Below are positions 26,223-33,091 of a DNA stretch of 64,000 bases, in pieces. A model generated the notes under the pieces. That model made no database searches and was not told the origin of the DNA. It was given only the letters and a program-made list of their open reading frames with translations. Source of the stretch: Dehalococcoidia bacterium (GTDB lineage: Bacteria > Chloroflexota > Dehalococcoidia > Tepidiformales > Tepidiformaceae); assembly GCA_020432045.1 (NCBI GenBank), contig JAGQHB010000030.1:1-64000 (forward strand), in the 5' to 3' direction. A program made the translations under genes and the position numbers. Every line of letters begins with the position of its first letter. The stretch's first letter is position 1.

Positions 26223-26278
26223 CTACTCGTCCACGCGAACGCGGCGGGCTTCGGCTACGAAGCGGTAGCCAGCGTTGC
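26223..26278 (-). pseudogene. duplicated 3' end of the response regulator gene
   Basis: These 56 bases match 26784-26839, the last 56 bases of the response regulator gene, at 47 of 56 positions and in the same orientation. They would encode AGYRFVAEARRVRVDE plus stop, against VGYRLVAEARRESVDE in the intact gene. No further upstream part of the gene is present. The toxin-antitoxin pair lies exactly between the two copies. Confidence 0.8.
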
Positions 26279-26298
26279 CCCCTGACGGGGCGGCTATC

Positions 26299-26535
26299 AT
26301 GGATCCTAGCTTGCAGGGGGTGATTGGGCTGGAAGAGATTATTTTCGTTGTGACTGAAACGCCCGAAGGCGGGCTGACGGCGCGCGCGCTTGGGCAATCG
26401 ATCTTTACGGAGGCCGATGATCTCGATGTATTGCGCGAGCGTGTCCGGGATGCGGTCCAGTGCCACTTCGACGAGGGCACCGGGCCCCGTCTTATTCGGT
26501 TGCACTTCGTCCACGACGAGGTGATGGCTGTATGA
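26299..26535 (+). CDS. HicB-like antitoxin (short type)
   Basis: The product (78 residues from ATG 26299; a later GTG is also possible) contains EEIIFVVTETPEGGLTARAL and then FTEADDLDVLRERVRDAVQC, the single-domain HicB-like fold of small antitoxins that pair with HicA-type toxins. No added DNA-binding domain is seen, so autoregulation would need the complex. Its stop overlaps the start of the toxin gene (ATGA), the usual coupling in such pairs. The order is antitoxin first, which is less common for hicAB but seen in this short-type group. The pair is bordered by duplicated response-regulator sequence. Confidence 0.75.
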   Translation: MDPSLQGVIGLEEIIFVVTETPEGGLTARALGQSIFTEADDLDVLRERVRDAVQCHFDEGTGPRLIRLHFVHDEVMAV

Positions 26536-26777
26536 CCCGTCTCCCCCGTGACTGGACGGGGGAGCAGCTGGCGAGGGCCCTCGGCCGGCTGGGGTACGAG
26601 GTCACTCGCCAGTCGGGAAGCCACATGCGGCTGACCACTGATATGCCTGGACGCCACGACATCACGGTTCCGCGGCACGATCCGCTCCGCGTCGGGACGT
26701 TAGGAGCCATCCTCGCCGATGTCGCTAATCACTTCGGGCTCGCCCGGGACGAGCTTCTCGACCGGCTCCTTTGGTAG
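26532..26777 (+). CDS. HicA-type toxin
   Basis: ATG 26532 overlaps the antitoxin stop. The 81-residue protein is a HicA/YcfA double-stranded RNA-binding-fold toxin: LARALGRLGYEVTRQSGSHM has the G-S-H active-site histidine, followed by MRLT, then HDITVPRHDPLRVGTLGAIL. HicA toxins cleave mRNA and tmRNA when freed from HicB. The stop codon lies 6 bases from the convergent response regulator stop. All conserved positions are present, so the toxin is probably functional. Confidence 0.82.
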   Translation: MTRLPRDWTGEQLARALGRLGYEVTRQSGSHMRLTTDMPGRHDITVPRHDPLRVGTLGAILADVANHFGLARDELLDRLLW

Positions 26778-26783
26778 CGCTAG

Positions 26784-27467
26784 CTATTCGTCCACGCTTT
26801 CGCGGCGGGCTTCGGCGACGAGCCGGTAGCCGACGTTGCGTACGGTTTCGATGAAGGCGTGACCGTGGACTTCGATCTTGGCTCGGATGCGGCGGATGTG
26901 GACGTCGACGGTGCGAGCCCCGCCGAAGTAGTCGTATCCCCAGACGCGGTTGAGGAGCTGTTCGCGCGTGAAGACACGGCCAGCGTTCATCGCGAGGAAG
27001 CGGAGCAGCTCGTACTCCTTGAAGGTGAGCACAAGGGGCACCTCATCGACGACGACGCGGTAGTTGGCGAGGTCCAGGACAAGGGCGCCGCAGCGGACGA
27101 AGCTTTCGCTATCGATGCCGTGCTTACGCCAGAGGATACGGTCGATGCGGCGGGCGAGCTCCTGTGAGCTGCCGGGGAGAGCCATGAAGTCGTCGACGGC
27201 GAGGTCGGCGGCGATACGCTGCAGCTGATCGGGAGGAACGGCAGCAACCAGCGTGGCACCGCCTTCGGCGAGCGTCGCTACGAGCAGGCCGACGGCCGAA
27301 CCAGGCACGTCACGCAAGTCGAGCACGGCGACCTCCGCCTCTGCTTCAACGTCACCGGACGCGAGGTCGGATGGGGCGGAGACACTCGCCCTGAAGCCTT
27401 CCCGTTCGAGCGCAGGGCCGAACCGGGCAAGATCTTCGTGGCGTGTGACGAGCAACACGGTTCGCAT
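26784..27467 (-). CDS. OmpR/PhoB-type response regulator with degenerate receiver
   Basis: ATG 27467 starts a receiver-like domain (about 1-115) and a winged helix (about 130-225: LTFKEYELLRFLAMNAGRVF, TREQLLNRVWGYDYFGGART, VDVHIRRIRAKIE). The phosphoacceptor Asp is kept (VAVLDLRD), but the Mg-binding acidic pair near the N-terminus is replaced (LLVTRHED) and the conserved Lys is lost (FMALPGSS where TKP is usual). It may therefore work without phosphorylation. No histidine kinase is nearby. The gene's 3' end is duplicated at 26223-26278 across the HicB/HicA pair. Confidence 0.85.
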   Translation of the reverse strand: MRTVLLVTRHEDLARFGPALEREGFRASVSAPSDLASGDVEAEAEVAVLDLRDVPGSAVGLLVATLAEGGATLVAAVPPDQLQRIAADLAVDDFMALPGSSQELARRIDRILWRKHGIDSESFVRCGALVLDLANYRVVVDEVPLVLTFKEYELLRFLAMNAGRVFTREQLLNRVWGYDYFGGARTVDVHIRRIRAKIEVHGHAFIETVRNVGYRLVAEARRESVDE

Positions 27468-27591
27468 GGCCTGAAACGACACCTGCCGTCCGGGCATTAT
27501 AGGCGGGTGTGTCGCCTACCTTACGCCTGCGCGATGAAATCCATGTGAAATGTTTCACGAACGCTCAGGGACGCGACCGACCGAATCCGGG

Positions 27592-28248
27592 CTACCGGCC
27601 CTGCGCGGCGTACCAGCGGGGGGTGGGCACCGTGCCTGCCCGGTAGGCAGCGAGGGTTTCCTCCATCGCGGCATCGACGCCGGCGAAGAGCATTTCGAGT
27701 GTCCCATCGTTATGGAAGACGCGGTCAGAGGCGGGCTCCCGTTCACGCCAGTCGGTGGCCGAGGCGAGACGTTGAGCGGCCTCTTCGGCGCTAAGCCCGC
27801 GGTTTGCGATCATGCGCGCGGTGGCGGTTTCCGGTTCGCAGACGACGAGCCAGGCGGCGTGGCAGCGTGTCATGTACTCGCGTTCCAGCAGGTTGATCGC
27901 CTCGAAGATGGCGATGGAGTCAGCCGGTAGTTCGTTGTGCCAGCGTTCGAGCATGGCCATGAAGTGGGCGGGAATATCGCCAATCGCGGTGCGTAGCGCC
28001 TCCATGCGTTCCTGGTTGCCGAAGACTTTGCTGCCAAGGATCTTGCGGTCGATAACGCCGTCGGCGCCGACGATGTCGTTGCCGAAGGCGGCCGTGACGC
28101 GGTCAAACCCGGGCGTGCCGGGGGCGTAGAGCTGGTGGATCTCGCGGTCGGCATCGACGTGGGTAGCGCCGTAGTGCCCGACGAGGTGGTTGCAAACGAG
28201 GCTCTTGCCGGCGGCGATTGAGCCAGTCACACCGAGGACGAGTGGCAC
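27592..28248 (-). CDS. coaE: dephospho-CoA kinase
   Basis: The 218-residue product has GVTGSIAAGKSLVCNHL as P-loop, THVDADREIHQLYAPGTPG for the DAD substrate loop, DGVIDRKILGSKVFGN, and a late region around NRGLSAEEAAQRLASA that matches the adenine-binding lid of CoaE. It performs the last step of coenzyme A synthesis, phosphorylating dephospho-CoA at the 3'-hydroxyl. It lies 25 bases downstream of the beta-lactamase-fold gene on the same strand and probably shares its transcript. Length is normal. Confidence 0.92.
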   Translation of the reverse strand: MPLVLGVTGSIAAGKSLVCNHLVGHYGATHVDADREIHQLYAPGTPGFDRVTAAFGNDIVGADGVIDRKILGSKVFGNQERMEALRTAIGDIPAHFMAMLERWHNELPADSIAIFEAINLLEREYMTRCHAAWLVVCEPETATARMIANRGLSAEEAAQRLASATDWREREPASDRVFHNDGTLEMLFAGVDAAMEETLAAYRAGTVPTPRWYAAQGR

Positions 28249-28273
28249 AGGAACTCCCCTTTTTGACTTGAAC

Positions 28274-29494
28274 TCAGTCGATGATTGACGAGTAGATGAT
28301 GTTCTTGAGCTGGCCGCGGAAATTGAAGGTGTTCGACGGCATCATCTGGGTCATGAAGATGACGCTAAGTTCTTCGGCAGGGTCGACCCAGAAGATCGTG
28401 GAAGCGGCCCCGCCCCAGTAGTAGTCACCCTCGCCAAGGCCGCCCGCGGCGACGGTATCAAGGGTCATGGCGAACCCGAGGCCAAAGCCGACGCCTTCGT
28501 TCGCGGTCTCGGAGAAGGTCCCGATCGCGAGTTCCGTAAGGTCCGCGCCGCCGGGGAGGTGATTCCGGGTCATGAGATCGATCGTGCGCGAACCGAGGAT
28601 GCGGACTCCGTCGAGTTCGCCGCCTCGGCGGAGCATCTCGCAGAAGCGGAAATAGTCGGCCGTCGTGCTCGTGAGCCCGCCGCCACCGGAGAGGAATGTT
28701 GGCTTGCTTGCGTAGCGGCTCGCCATCGGATCGTCGACCAGCTCGAGCGTCTTGGCTGGTGTGCGCTGGTAGTTCGCCGCGAAACGGCTGACCTTCTCGG
28801 GAGCGATCGCGAACGACGTGTCGGTCATGTCGAGCGGATCGAAGATCGTCTCCTGGAGGTACCGGTCGAATGGCTGGCCGGACAGGGCCTCGACGAGGTA
28901 GCCGCAGACATCAGTGGAGAGGGAATAGAGCCAGGCTTCGCCCGGCTGGTAGCGCAGCGGCACGTGCGCGAGCTTCTGGACGAAGCCGGCAAGAGTGTCG
29001 CCGTCGCGCGCGGGGCCAAGGTTGGCGCCGGCGTTTTGATATGCGCGGTCAACGGGGTCGTTACCCATCCCGTAGGTGAGGCCGCCGCTGTGGCTCAGCA
29101 CATGCCGGAAGGTCATAGGACGCTTCGGCAGTTCGGTCACCATCGAGTCGCCTTCGCCGGAAACCCAGACGCGATGGTCGCGCCATTCGGGGATCACGCG
29201 AGAGACGGGGTCGTTGAGCTGGAAGAGGCCCTTTTCGTACAGGGTCATGAGCGCGACGGACGTGATCGGCTTCGACATCGAGTAGATGCGAAAGATGGTG
29301 TCGTCCTCGACCGGGGTGCCGCGCTCGCGGTCGCGGAGGCCGAAGGAGCGAAAATAGGCGGGAATACCATCGCGGGCGACGAGCACCTGGCAGCCAGGAA
29401 TGCGCCCTGTGTCGATGTACCGGGTCTGGAGGTGGGTCGTAATCCGCTCGAGGCGGTGAGGGTCGAGACCAGCTTCGCGAGGGTCGAGTTCCAC
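28274..29494 (-). CDS. beta-lactamase family serine hydrolase
   Basis: The 406-residue protein has SMSKPITSVALM (catalytic SxxK), a tyrosine motif in NYQRT (YxN-like position), and HVLSHSGGLTYG, all typical of class C beta-lactamase/DD-peptidase/esterase relatives. There is no signal peptide, which favours a cytosolic esterase or amidase role rather than wall synthesis. It is the first gene of a pair with coaE. The neighbouring crotonase gene is divergent and its start lies about 80 bases away. Confidence 0.9.
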   Translation of the reverse strand: MELDPREAGLDPHRLERITTHLQTRYIDTGRIPGCQVLVARDGIPAYFRSFGLRDRERGTPVEDDTIFRIYSMSKPITSVALMTLYEKGLFQLNDPVSRVIPEWRDHRVWVSGEGDSMVTELPKRPMTFRHVLSHSGGLTYGMGNDPVDRAYQNAGANLGPARDGDTLAGFVQKLAHVPLRYQPGEAWLYSLSTDVCGYLVEALSGQPFDRYLQETIFDPLDMTDTSFAIAPEKVSRFAANYQRTPAKTLELVDDPMASRYASKPTFLSGGGGLTSTTADYFRFCEMLRRGGELDGVRILGSRTIDLMTRNHLPGGADLTELAIGTFSETANEGVGFGLGFAMTLDTVAAGGLGEGDYYWGGAASTIFWVDPAEELSVIFMTQMMPSNTFNFRGQLKNIIYSSIID

Positions 29495-29575
29495 GTGCGT
29501 ACTCCGGGGCCCGGCAGGCCGGAGGACATGCTACAGGTGGTGGCGTACCACCCGCGAACGCAGCACACTCCAGCG

Positions 29576-30397
29576 ATGGAATTGAAGGTGACGACCTACA
29601 CGGTCGCGGACCACGTGGCGACAATCACGCTGAACCGGCCGGAGCGGCTGAATTCGTGGACCGGGCGGATGCACGCGGAATACCGCTGGTGTGTGCAGCA
29701 GGCCGAGGACGACGGAGAGGTTGGCTGCATCGTCGTTACCGGCGCGGGGCGGGGATTCTGCGCTGGGGCGGATGCGCGAGCGCTGGAGGGACACGTGGCG
29801 AAGGGAGGCTATGACCCGGGCACGCCGGACGTGATGGCGAACCCCGGCTACGGTGTTGCGCAGGAGTTCGACCACGACTTCGCCTTCCACTTTGGCCTGA
29901 CGAAGCCGGTGATCGCGGCGGTCAATGGCCCGGCGGCAGGCGTGGGGCTGGTGCTGGCGTGTTTTGCGGACATCCGTTTCGCGGCGAGTGGCGCCAAGCT
30001 GACGACCGCGCATGGGAGGCTGTCCCTGCCGGCGGAGTACGGACTATCCTGGCTGCTGCCGCGAATCGTCGGACTGGGGCACGCGAACGACCTGTTGCTC
30101 TCGAGCCGAGTGGTGCTCGCCGAAGAGGCCGAGCGCATGGGGCTGGTGAACAAGTCCCTGCCGCCGGATGGACTGCTGGACTACACATACAAGTACGCGC
30201 GGCGGCTGGCGGTGAACATCTCGCCGGAATCGCTGCGGGAGACGAAGCACGCGGTGTACCGCGACCAGCACCGCGATGTGGGCACAAGCGTTGAGGAAGC
30301 CGGGCGGCTCCTCAACGAGATGACACGCGGTCCCGCGTTCCGGGAAGGCGTGGCGGCGCTGGCGGAGAAACGGGACCCCGTGTTCCGGACTATGTAG
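29576..30397 (+). CDS. enoyl-CoA hydratase/isomerase family protein (crotonase)
   Basis: ATG 29576 gives a 273-residue protein starting MELKVTTYTVADHVATITLN; longer frames run antisense to the serine hydrolase gene and are rejected. Crotonase features are NRPERLNSWTGRM, the oxyanion-hole segments GAGRGFCAGADARAL and NGPAAGVGLVLACFADIRFA, and ANDLLLSSRVVLAEEAERMG. The Glu pair of classical hydratases is at EYGLSWLLPR. It probably acts on an enoyl-CoA or related thioester. The VOC gene follows 15 bases later. Confidence 0.9.
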   Translation: MELKVTTYTVADHVATITLNRPERLNSWTGRMHAEYRWCVQQAEDDGEVGCIVVTGAGRGFCAGADARALEGHVAKGGYDPGTPDVMANPGYGVAQEFDHDFAFHFGLTKPVIAAVNGPAAGVGLVLACFADIRFAASGAKLTTAHGRLSLPAEYGLSWLLPRIVGLGHANDLLLSSRVVLAEEAERMGLVNKSLPPDGLLDYTYKYARRLAVNISPESLRETKHAVYRDQHRDVGTSVEEAGRLLNEMTRGPAFREGVAALAEKRDPVFRTM

Positions 30398-30412
30398 CAA
30401 AGGGGGCAGCAC

Positions 30413-30802
30413 GTGCGAATCACTCTGGTGAGCTTGTTTGTCGACGACCAGGCGAAGGCGCTGGCGTTCTATACCGGCGTACTGGGCTTCGTGAAGAAGA
30501 CCGAGATCCCGCTGGGCGGACCCGTGAGCTGGCTGACCGTCGTCTCGCCGGAGGACCCGGATGGCCCCGAACTGGTCCTTGAACCTTCAAGCCACCGGGC
30601 AGTCGGTCCGTTCAGGCGGGCGCTGATCGAAGACGGCATCCCGTTCACATCGTTTGCCGTGAAGGATGTGGAGGCCGAGTACCACCGCCTGCAAGACCTG
30701 GGGGTGCGTTTCACGCAACAGCCGATTCACCAGGGCACGGCGACGACGGCCGTCTTCGACGATACCTGCGGCAACCTGATCCAGATTCACAAGCCAGCCT
30801 GA
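30413..30802 (+). CDS. VOC family protein
   Basis: The 129-residue protein (GTG start) is one VOC unit: RITLVSLFVDDQAKALAFYT at the N-terminus, DPDGPELVLEPSSH, then TAVFDDTCGNLIQIHKP at the end. It resembles the small glyoxalase-like proteins that bind metals at a paired His/Glu site. It follows the crotonase gene closely and probably shares its transcript. The substrate is not known. Confidence 0.87.
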   Translation: MRITLVSLFVDDQAKALAFYTGVLGFVKKTEIPLGGPVSWLTVVSPEDPDGPELVLEPSSHRAVGPFRRALIEDGIPFTSFAVKDVEAEYHRLQDLGVRFTQQPIHQGTATTAVFDDTCGNLIQIHKPA

Positions 30803-30820
30803 ACGGGGCGCCGGGTAACG

Positions 30821-31483
30821 TCATCCGCCACGCCGCCGGGAGCGCCCGCCGGTGTCTGAGGCCTGCAGCTCCAGGTACTCCGCGAACATCCAGCCCTGGC
30901 GACCTTCATACCAGACCGGGACCCAGCCTTCGGCGCCGATATGCACTGTCGAACCAGCTTCGAGCGTTGTCAGGATAGGGTCGTTCTTGCTGGGCCCGGA
31001 GCGAAGGTTCAGCGCCTCCTTGACGACGGCCGTCCAACTCTGCGCAGGCGCGCTGGCCAGCATGAACGGAACGGGATCGATATCGTCACCGCCGCGCCGC
31101 CACTCGTAGTGGAGGTGTACGCCCGTCGAGACACCGGTAGTGCCGGCCCCACCAAGCTGATCGCCGACGAACACGGACTGCCCGGCGGCAACGGAGATGG
31201 TGTTCAGATGGCCGAAGAGTGCTTGCGCGCCATCCTCGCATTCGAGGACAACGCAGTTGCCGTATCCGCCGTTCACGTCGGCAGAGACGACGGTGGCATC
31301 GCGAGGCGAGACGACCGGCGCATCAAGCGCGACGCCGCCGATGTCGATGCCGGTGTGATAGCCCTTACGGTAGAGGTGGCGAACGCTGGGGTCGGTGTTT
31401 TCAGGGCCATAACCCTGGGTAACGACTCCGCCTGCAACGGGCAGTTCCCAGCCGGTGGCCGGATCGATATAGAGCAGTCCCAC
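30821..31483 (-). CDS. M23 peptidase with C-terminal SH3 domain
   Basis: GTG 31483 follows GGGAGGA. The N-terminal domain is LytM/M23: YHTGIDIGGVALDAPVV holds the HxxxD metal ligands, and HLHYEWRRGGDDIDP supplies the catalytic HxH. A bacterial SH3 domain follows (VVKEALNLRSGPSKNDPILT, then GWMFAEYLEL), ending in an Arg/Gly-rich tail. M23 enzymes cut peptidoglycan cross-bridges. No signal peptide or membrane segment is seen, so either export is by another route or the protein acts after lysis. It converges with the VOC gene. Confidence 0.87.
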   Translation of the reverse strand: MGLLYIDPATGWELPVAGGVVTQGYGPENTDPSVRHLYRKGYHTGIDIGGVALDAPVVSPRDATVVSADVNGGYGNCVVLECEDGAQALFGHLNTISVAAGQSVFVGDQLGGAGTTGVSTGVHLHYEWRRGGDDIDPVPFMLASAPAQSWTAVVKEALNLRSGPSKNDPILTTLEAGSTVHIGAEGWVPVWYEGRQGWMFAEYLELQASDTGGRSRRRGG

Positions 31484-31571
31484 GCTGTCCTCCCTGGAAG
31501 CATCTGCTTCGAGGAGGTTCTAGCACCTGGAACGAAGGCCTCATACAGCCGAATGACGGACGCGGGCAGGG

Positions 31572-31940
31572 CTAAAGGCCTGCTGCCCGCGTCTCGATCT
31601 CCAGGGCGACCGGCAGGGCGGTGTCGCGCCAGCTGGCGAGGTCGCCGGAGTAGCCGGGACTGTACTTCTCAAAGAGCAGCCGGCGCGCGAGCGCGTCCTC
31701 TTCCGACCCCGCTGCGACCAGCCGGGCCGTCGCCGCGTAGGTGACACCATCGAGACGGACGGTGGCAGCGGGCGTCTTCTGGATGTTTCGAACCCAGTGG
31801 GCCTTTTCGCGACCACCGGCCATGAGGAAGAGCGTGTTCTCCGAGAGCGCAAACCAGATTTCGATCTCGCGCGGCTCGCCGGATGTGCGCCCGGTCGTGG
31901 TGAGGTAGCAGTAGGGGAGGGTGGGATCGAGATCAGGCAA
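31572..31940 (-). CDS. deazaflavin (F420)-dependent nitroreductase/quinone reductase-like protein, 5' end rebuilt
   Basis: The 122-residue product resembles the Ddn/DUF385 split-barrel family: LTTTGRTSGEPREIEIWFAL, FLMAGGREKAHWVRNIQKTP, and VALEIETRA at the end. Relatives use reduced F420 to reduce quinones or nitro compounds. The start is TTG 31940, with GAGGAG upstream inside the RES toxin gene. Codons 5-16 (DPTLPYCYLTTT) lie in a 38-bp sequence (31891-31928) that is repeated exactly at 33047-33084, where it follows a better ATG. The first codons here are therefore new, and the gene is now translated from the toxin-antitoxin operon. Confidence 0.8.
   Translation of the reverse strand: MPDLDPTLPYCYLTTTGRTSGEPREIEIWFALSENTLFLMAGGREKAHWVRNIQKTPAATVRLDGVTYAATARLVAAGSEEDALARRLLFEKYSPGYSGDLASWRDTALPVALEIETRAAGL
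31891..31928. repeat. 38-bp direct repeat, copy A (inside reductase 5' end)
   Basis: The sequence starting CCGGTCGTGGTGAGGTAGCA and ending GGTGGGATC is identical over 38 bases to 33047-33084 in the same orientation. Identity stops sharply on both sides. The RES/Xre module lies between the copies. Confidence 0.95.
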
Positions 31941-31942
31941 AT

Positions 31943-32485
31943 TCAGAACTCCTCGGGCAGCAACATACTGGAGAGTTCATTTGTCTCAATAACTTCAAGC
32001 TCCATGAGGGAAATCCGGTCGTCGAAGACAGCGATCACGTCACCGGTACCGGTGGCCGAAGGTGCAATGATGCCCTGGTAGCCGAGGAAGTGTGCGGCCT
32101 GGGCAATTTCCTGGCAGAGGCTCCTGCCTTCCATTGTGAGTTCTTCGTAGGTGAGACCGAGACTCGCCACCGTGGTTGGGTTCGTTAGATCGAGCACCTG
32201 TATGGGCTGAACGCGGACCGTGTGCAGATCGCGAGGGAGAAACGACGCTGCACCACGTGCCTGCCCCTCGGCCATGCGCCGGAACTCCTCAACAGCGGCT
32301 TCGACCGGGACGGCGAGGTAGACGGCCCCGAACAGATCCCGGGGATTCCACCGGCCACCGAATGCCTTCGCCCCGGCCGCTGAAAGGGGCGGCACCGTCC
32401 GAGCCGTATGGCGGTAGGCGACGCCGCTCCAGAACGCAGGATCGAGTGAATCGATGGAACCGATGAGGTCAGGCGGCGCCGCCAC
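31943..32485 (-). CDS. RES domain toxin
   Basis: The 180-residue product has the RES fold of NAD+-degrading or ADP-ribosylating toxins: VAYRHTARTVPPL, FGGRWNPRDLFGAVYLA (R-W-N-P with the active Arg and Tyr), VEAAVEEFRRMAEGQ with Glu, and QGIIAPSATGTGD near the C-terminus where the family's Ser/Asn sits. It begins with GTG two bases after the antitoxin stop, the common antitoxin-toxin arrangement. Key residues look intact. The stop is 2 bases before the rebuilt reductase start. Confidence 0.85.
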   Translation of the reverse strand: MAAPPDLIGSIDSLDPAFWSGVAYRHTARTVPPLSAAGAKAFGGRWNPRDLFGAVYLAVPVEAAVEEFRRMAEGQARGAASFLPRDLHTVRVQPIQVLDLTNPTTVASLGLTYEELTMEGRSLCQEIAQAAHFLGYQGIIAPSATGTGDVIAVFDDRISLMELEVIETNELSSMLLPEEF

Positions 32486-32487
32486 CG

Positions 32488-32826
32488 TCAGAGGACCACG
32501 CCTTCGGCGAGCGCTTCAATTAGAGCGAGCACATCGCGGAACTGGCCTTTGCCGATCCGCTCGGCGGGCGTGTCGTACTCCAGCAGTCGATTCGGCGTGA
32601 AAATCCAGAGATTCGCGTCTTCCGGTTTCAGGACGTTCTTCAGCCGCTCTCCGACAGCAAAGAGTTCCAAGAGGCGTTGCCGTGCGAGCCGCTGGGGCGA
32701 AGCTTCGCCAGCCGCCCACCGTGCGACAGTTCGTGCCGACGTCCCGACCAACGCGGCGAGCTCCTCCTGCGAAAGCGAAAGATCACTGCTGAGCCGCCGC
32801 ACCTGGGTTGCCAGTGCCCCGGTCAT
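32488..32826 (-). CDS. Xre/MbcA/ParS-type antitoxin
   Basis: ATG 32826 (MTGALATQVRRLSSDLSLSQ) is favoured; ATG 32898 is a possible longer start. An Xre helix-turn-helix (EELAALVGTSARTVARWAAG) is followed by a toxin-binding C-terminal domain (ELFAVGERLKNVLKPEDANL, then RIGKGQFRDVLALIEALAEG), as in antitoxins of RES toxins. The protein should bind the toxin and its own promoter. An inverted repeat of TGTCACA lies about 100 bases upstream. Confidence 0.83.
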   Translation of the reverse strand: MTGALATQVRRLSSDLSLSQEELAALVGTSARTVARWAAGEASPQRLARQRLLELFAVGERLKNVLKPEDANLWIFTPNRLLEYDTPAERIGKGQFRDVLALIEALAEGVVL

Positions 32827-32921
32827 AACGTTGCTCCGCGGGAGGCGGACTGCACACATTCCAGGTGCGCCTCCAACGCTGCCTTGTGGTCGTTCCATCC
32901 GACTCTTGGCTCCAGCCCCAT

Positions 32922-32964
32922 GGTGTCACACCTCTAGACATAGGCTATGCCATTTCCTGTGACA
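32922..32964 (-). promoter_or_regulatory. possible autoregulatory operator of the RES/Xre module
   Basis: GGTGTCACACC (32922-32932) is a perfect palindrome, and TGTCACA within it pairs with TGTGACA (32958-32964). The AT-rich sequence between them could hold a -10 element on the minus strand. Placement upstream of an Xre antitoxin is suggestive only. Confidence 0.3.
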
Positions 32965-33015
32965 TTACGACAGCATTTTTAACGTCGTTTAGCCGATGCA
33001 AGCAGTCGAGGCAAG

Positions 33016-33087
33016 CTACGGAGGAACTGTCTGCCACGGGCCTCGTCCGGTCGTGGTGAGGTAGCAGTAGGGGAGGGTGGGATCCAT
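33016..33087 (-). pseudogene. 5' stump of the interrupted deazaflavin reductase gene
   Basis: ATG 33087 lies 4 bases after the mandelate racemase-family stop, with GAGG before it, and encodes MDPTLPYCYLTTTGR, matching residues 5-18 of the downstream reductase, then GPWQTVPP and a stop. This is what the start of the original gene would look like before the toxin-antitoxin module entered after codon 15. It is too short to be a functional gene. Confidence 0.75.
33047..33084. repeat. 38-bp direct repeat, copy B (original reductase 5' end)
   Basis: This is identical over 38 bases to 31891-31928. It lies 7 bases from the end of the mandelate racemase-family gene and preserves the original ATG context of the reductase gene. 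Confidence 0.95.
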
Positions 33088-33091
33088 TTCG

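Noticed and set aside
28559-29575. N-terminal extension of the crotonase frame
   Set aside because: It runs antisense through the serine hydrolase gene; the crotonase fold begins at ATG 29576.
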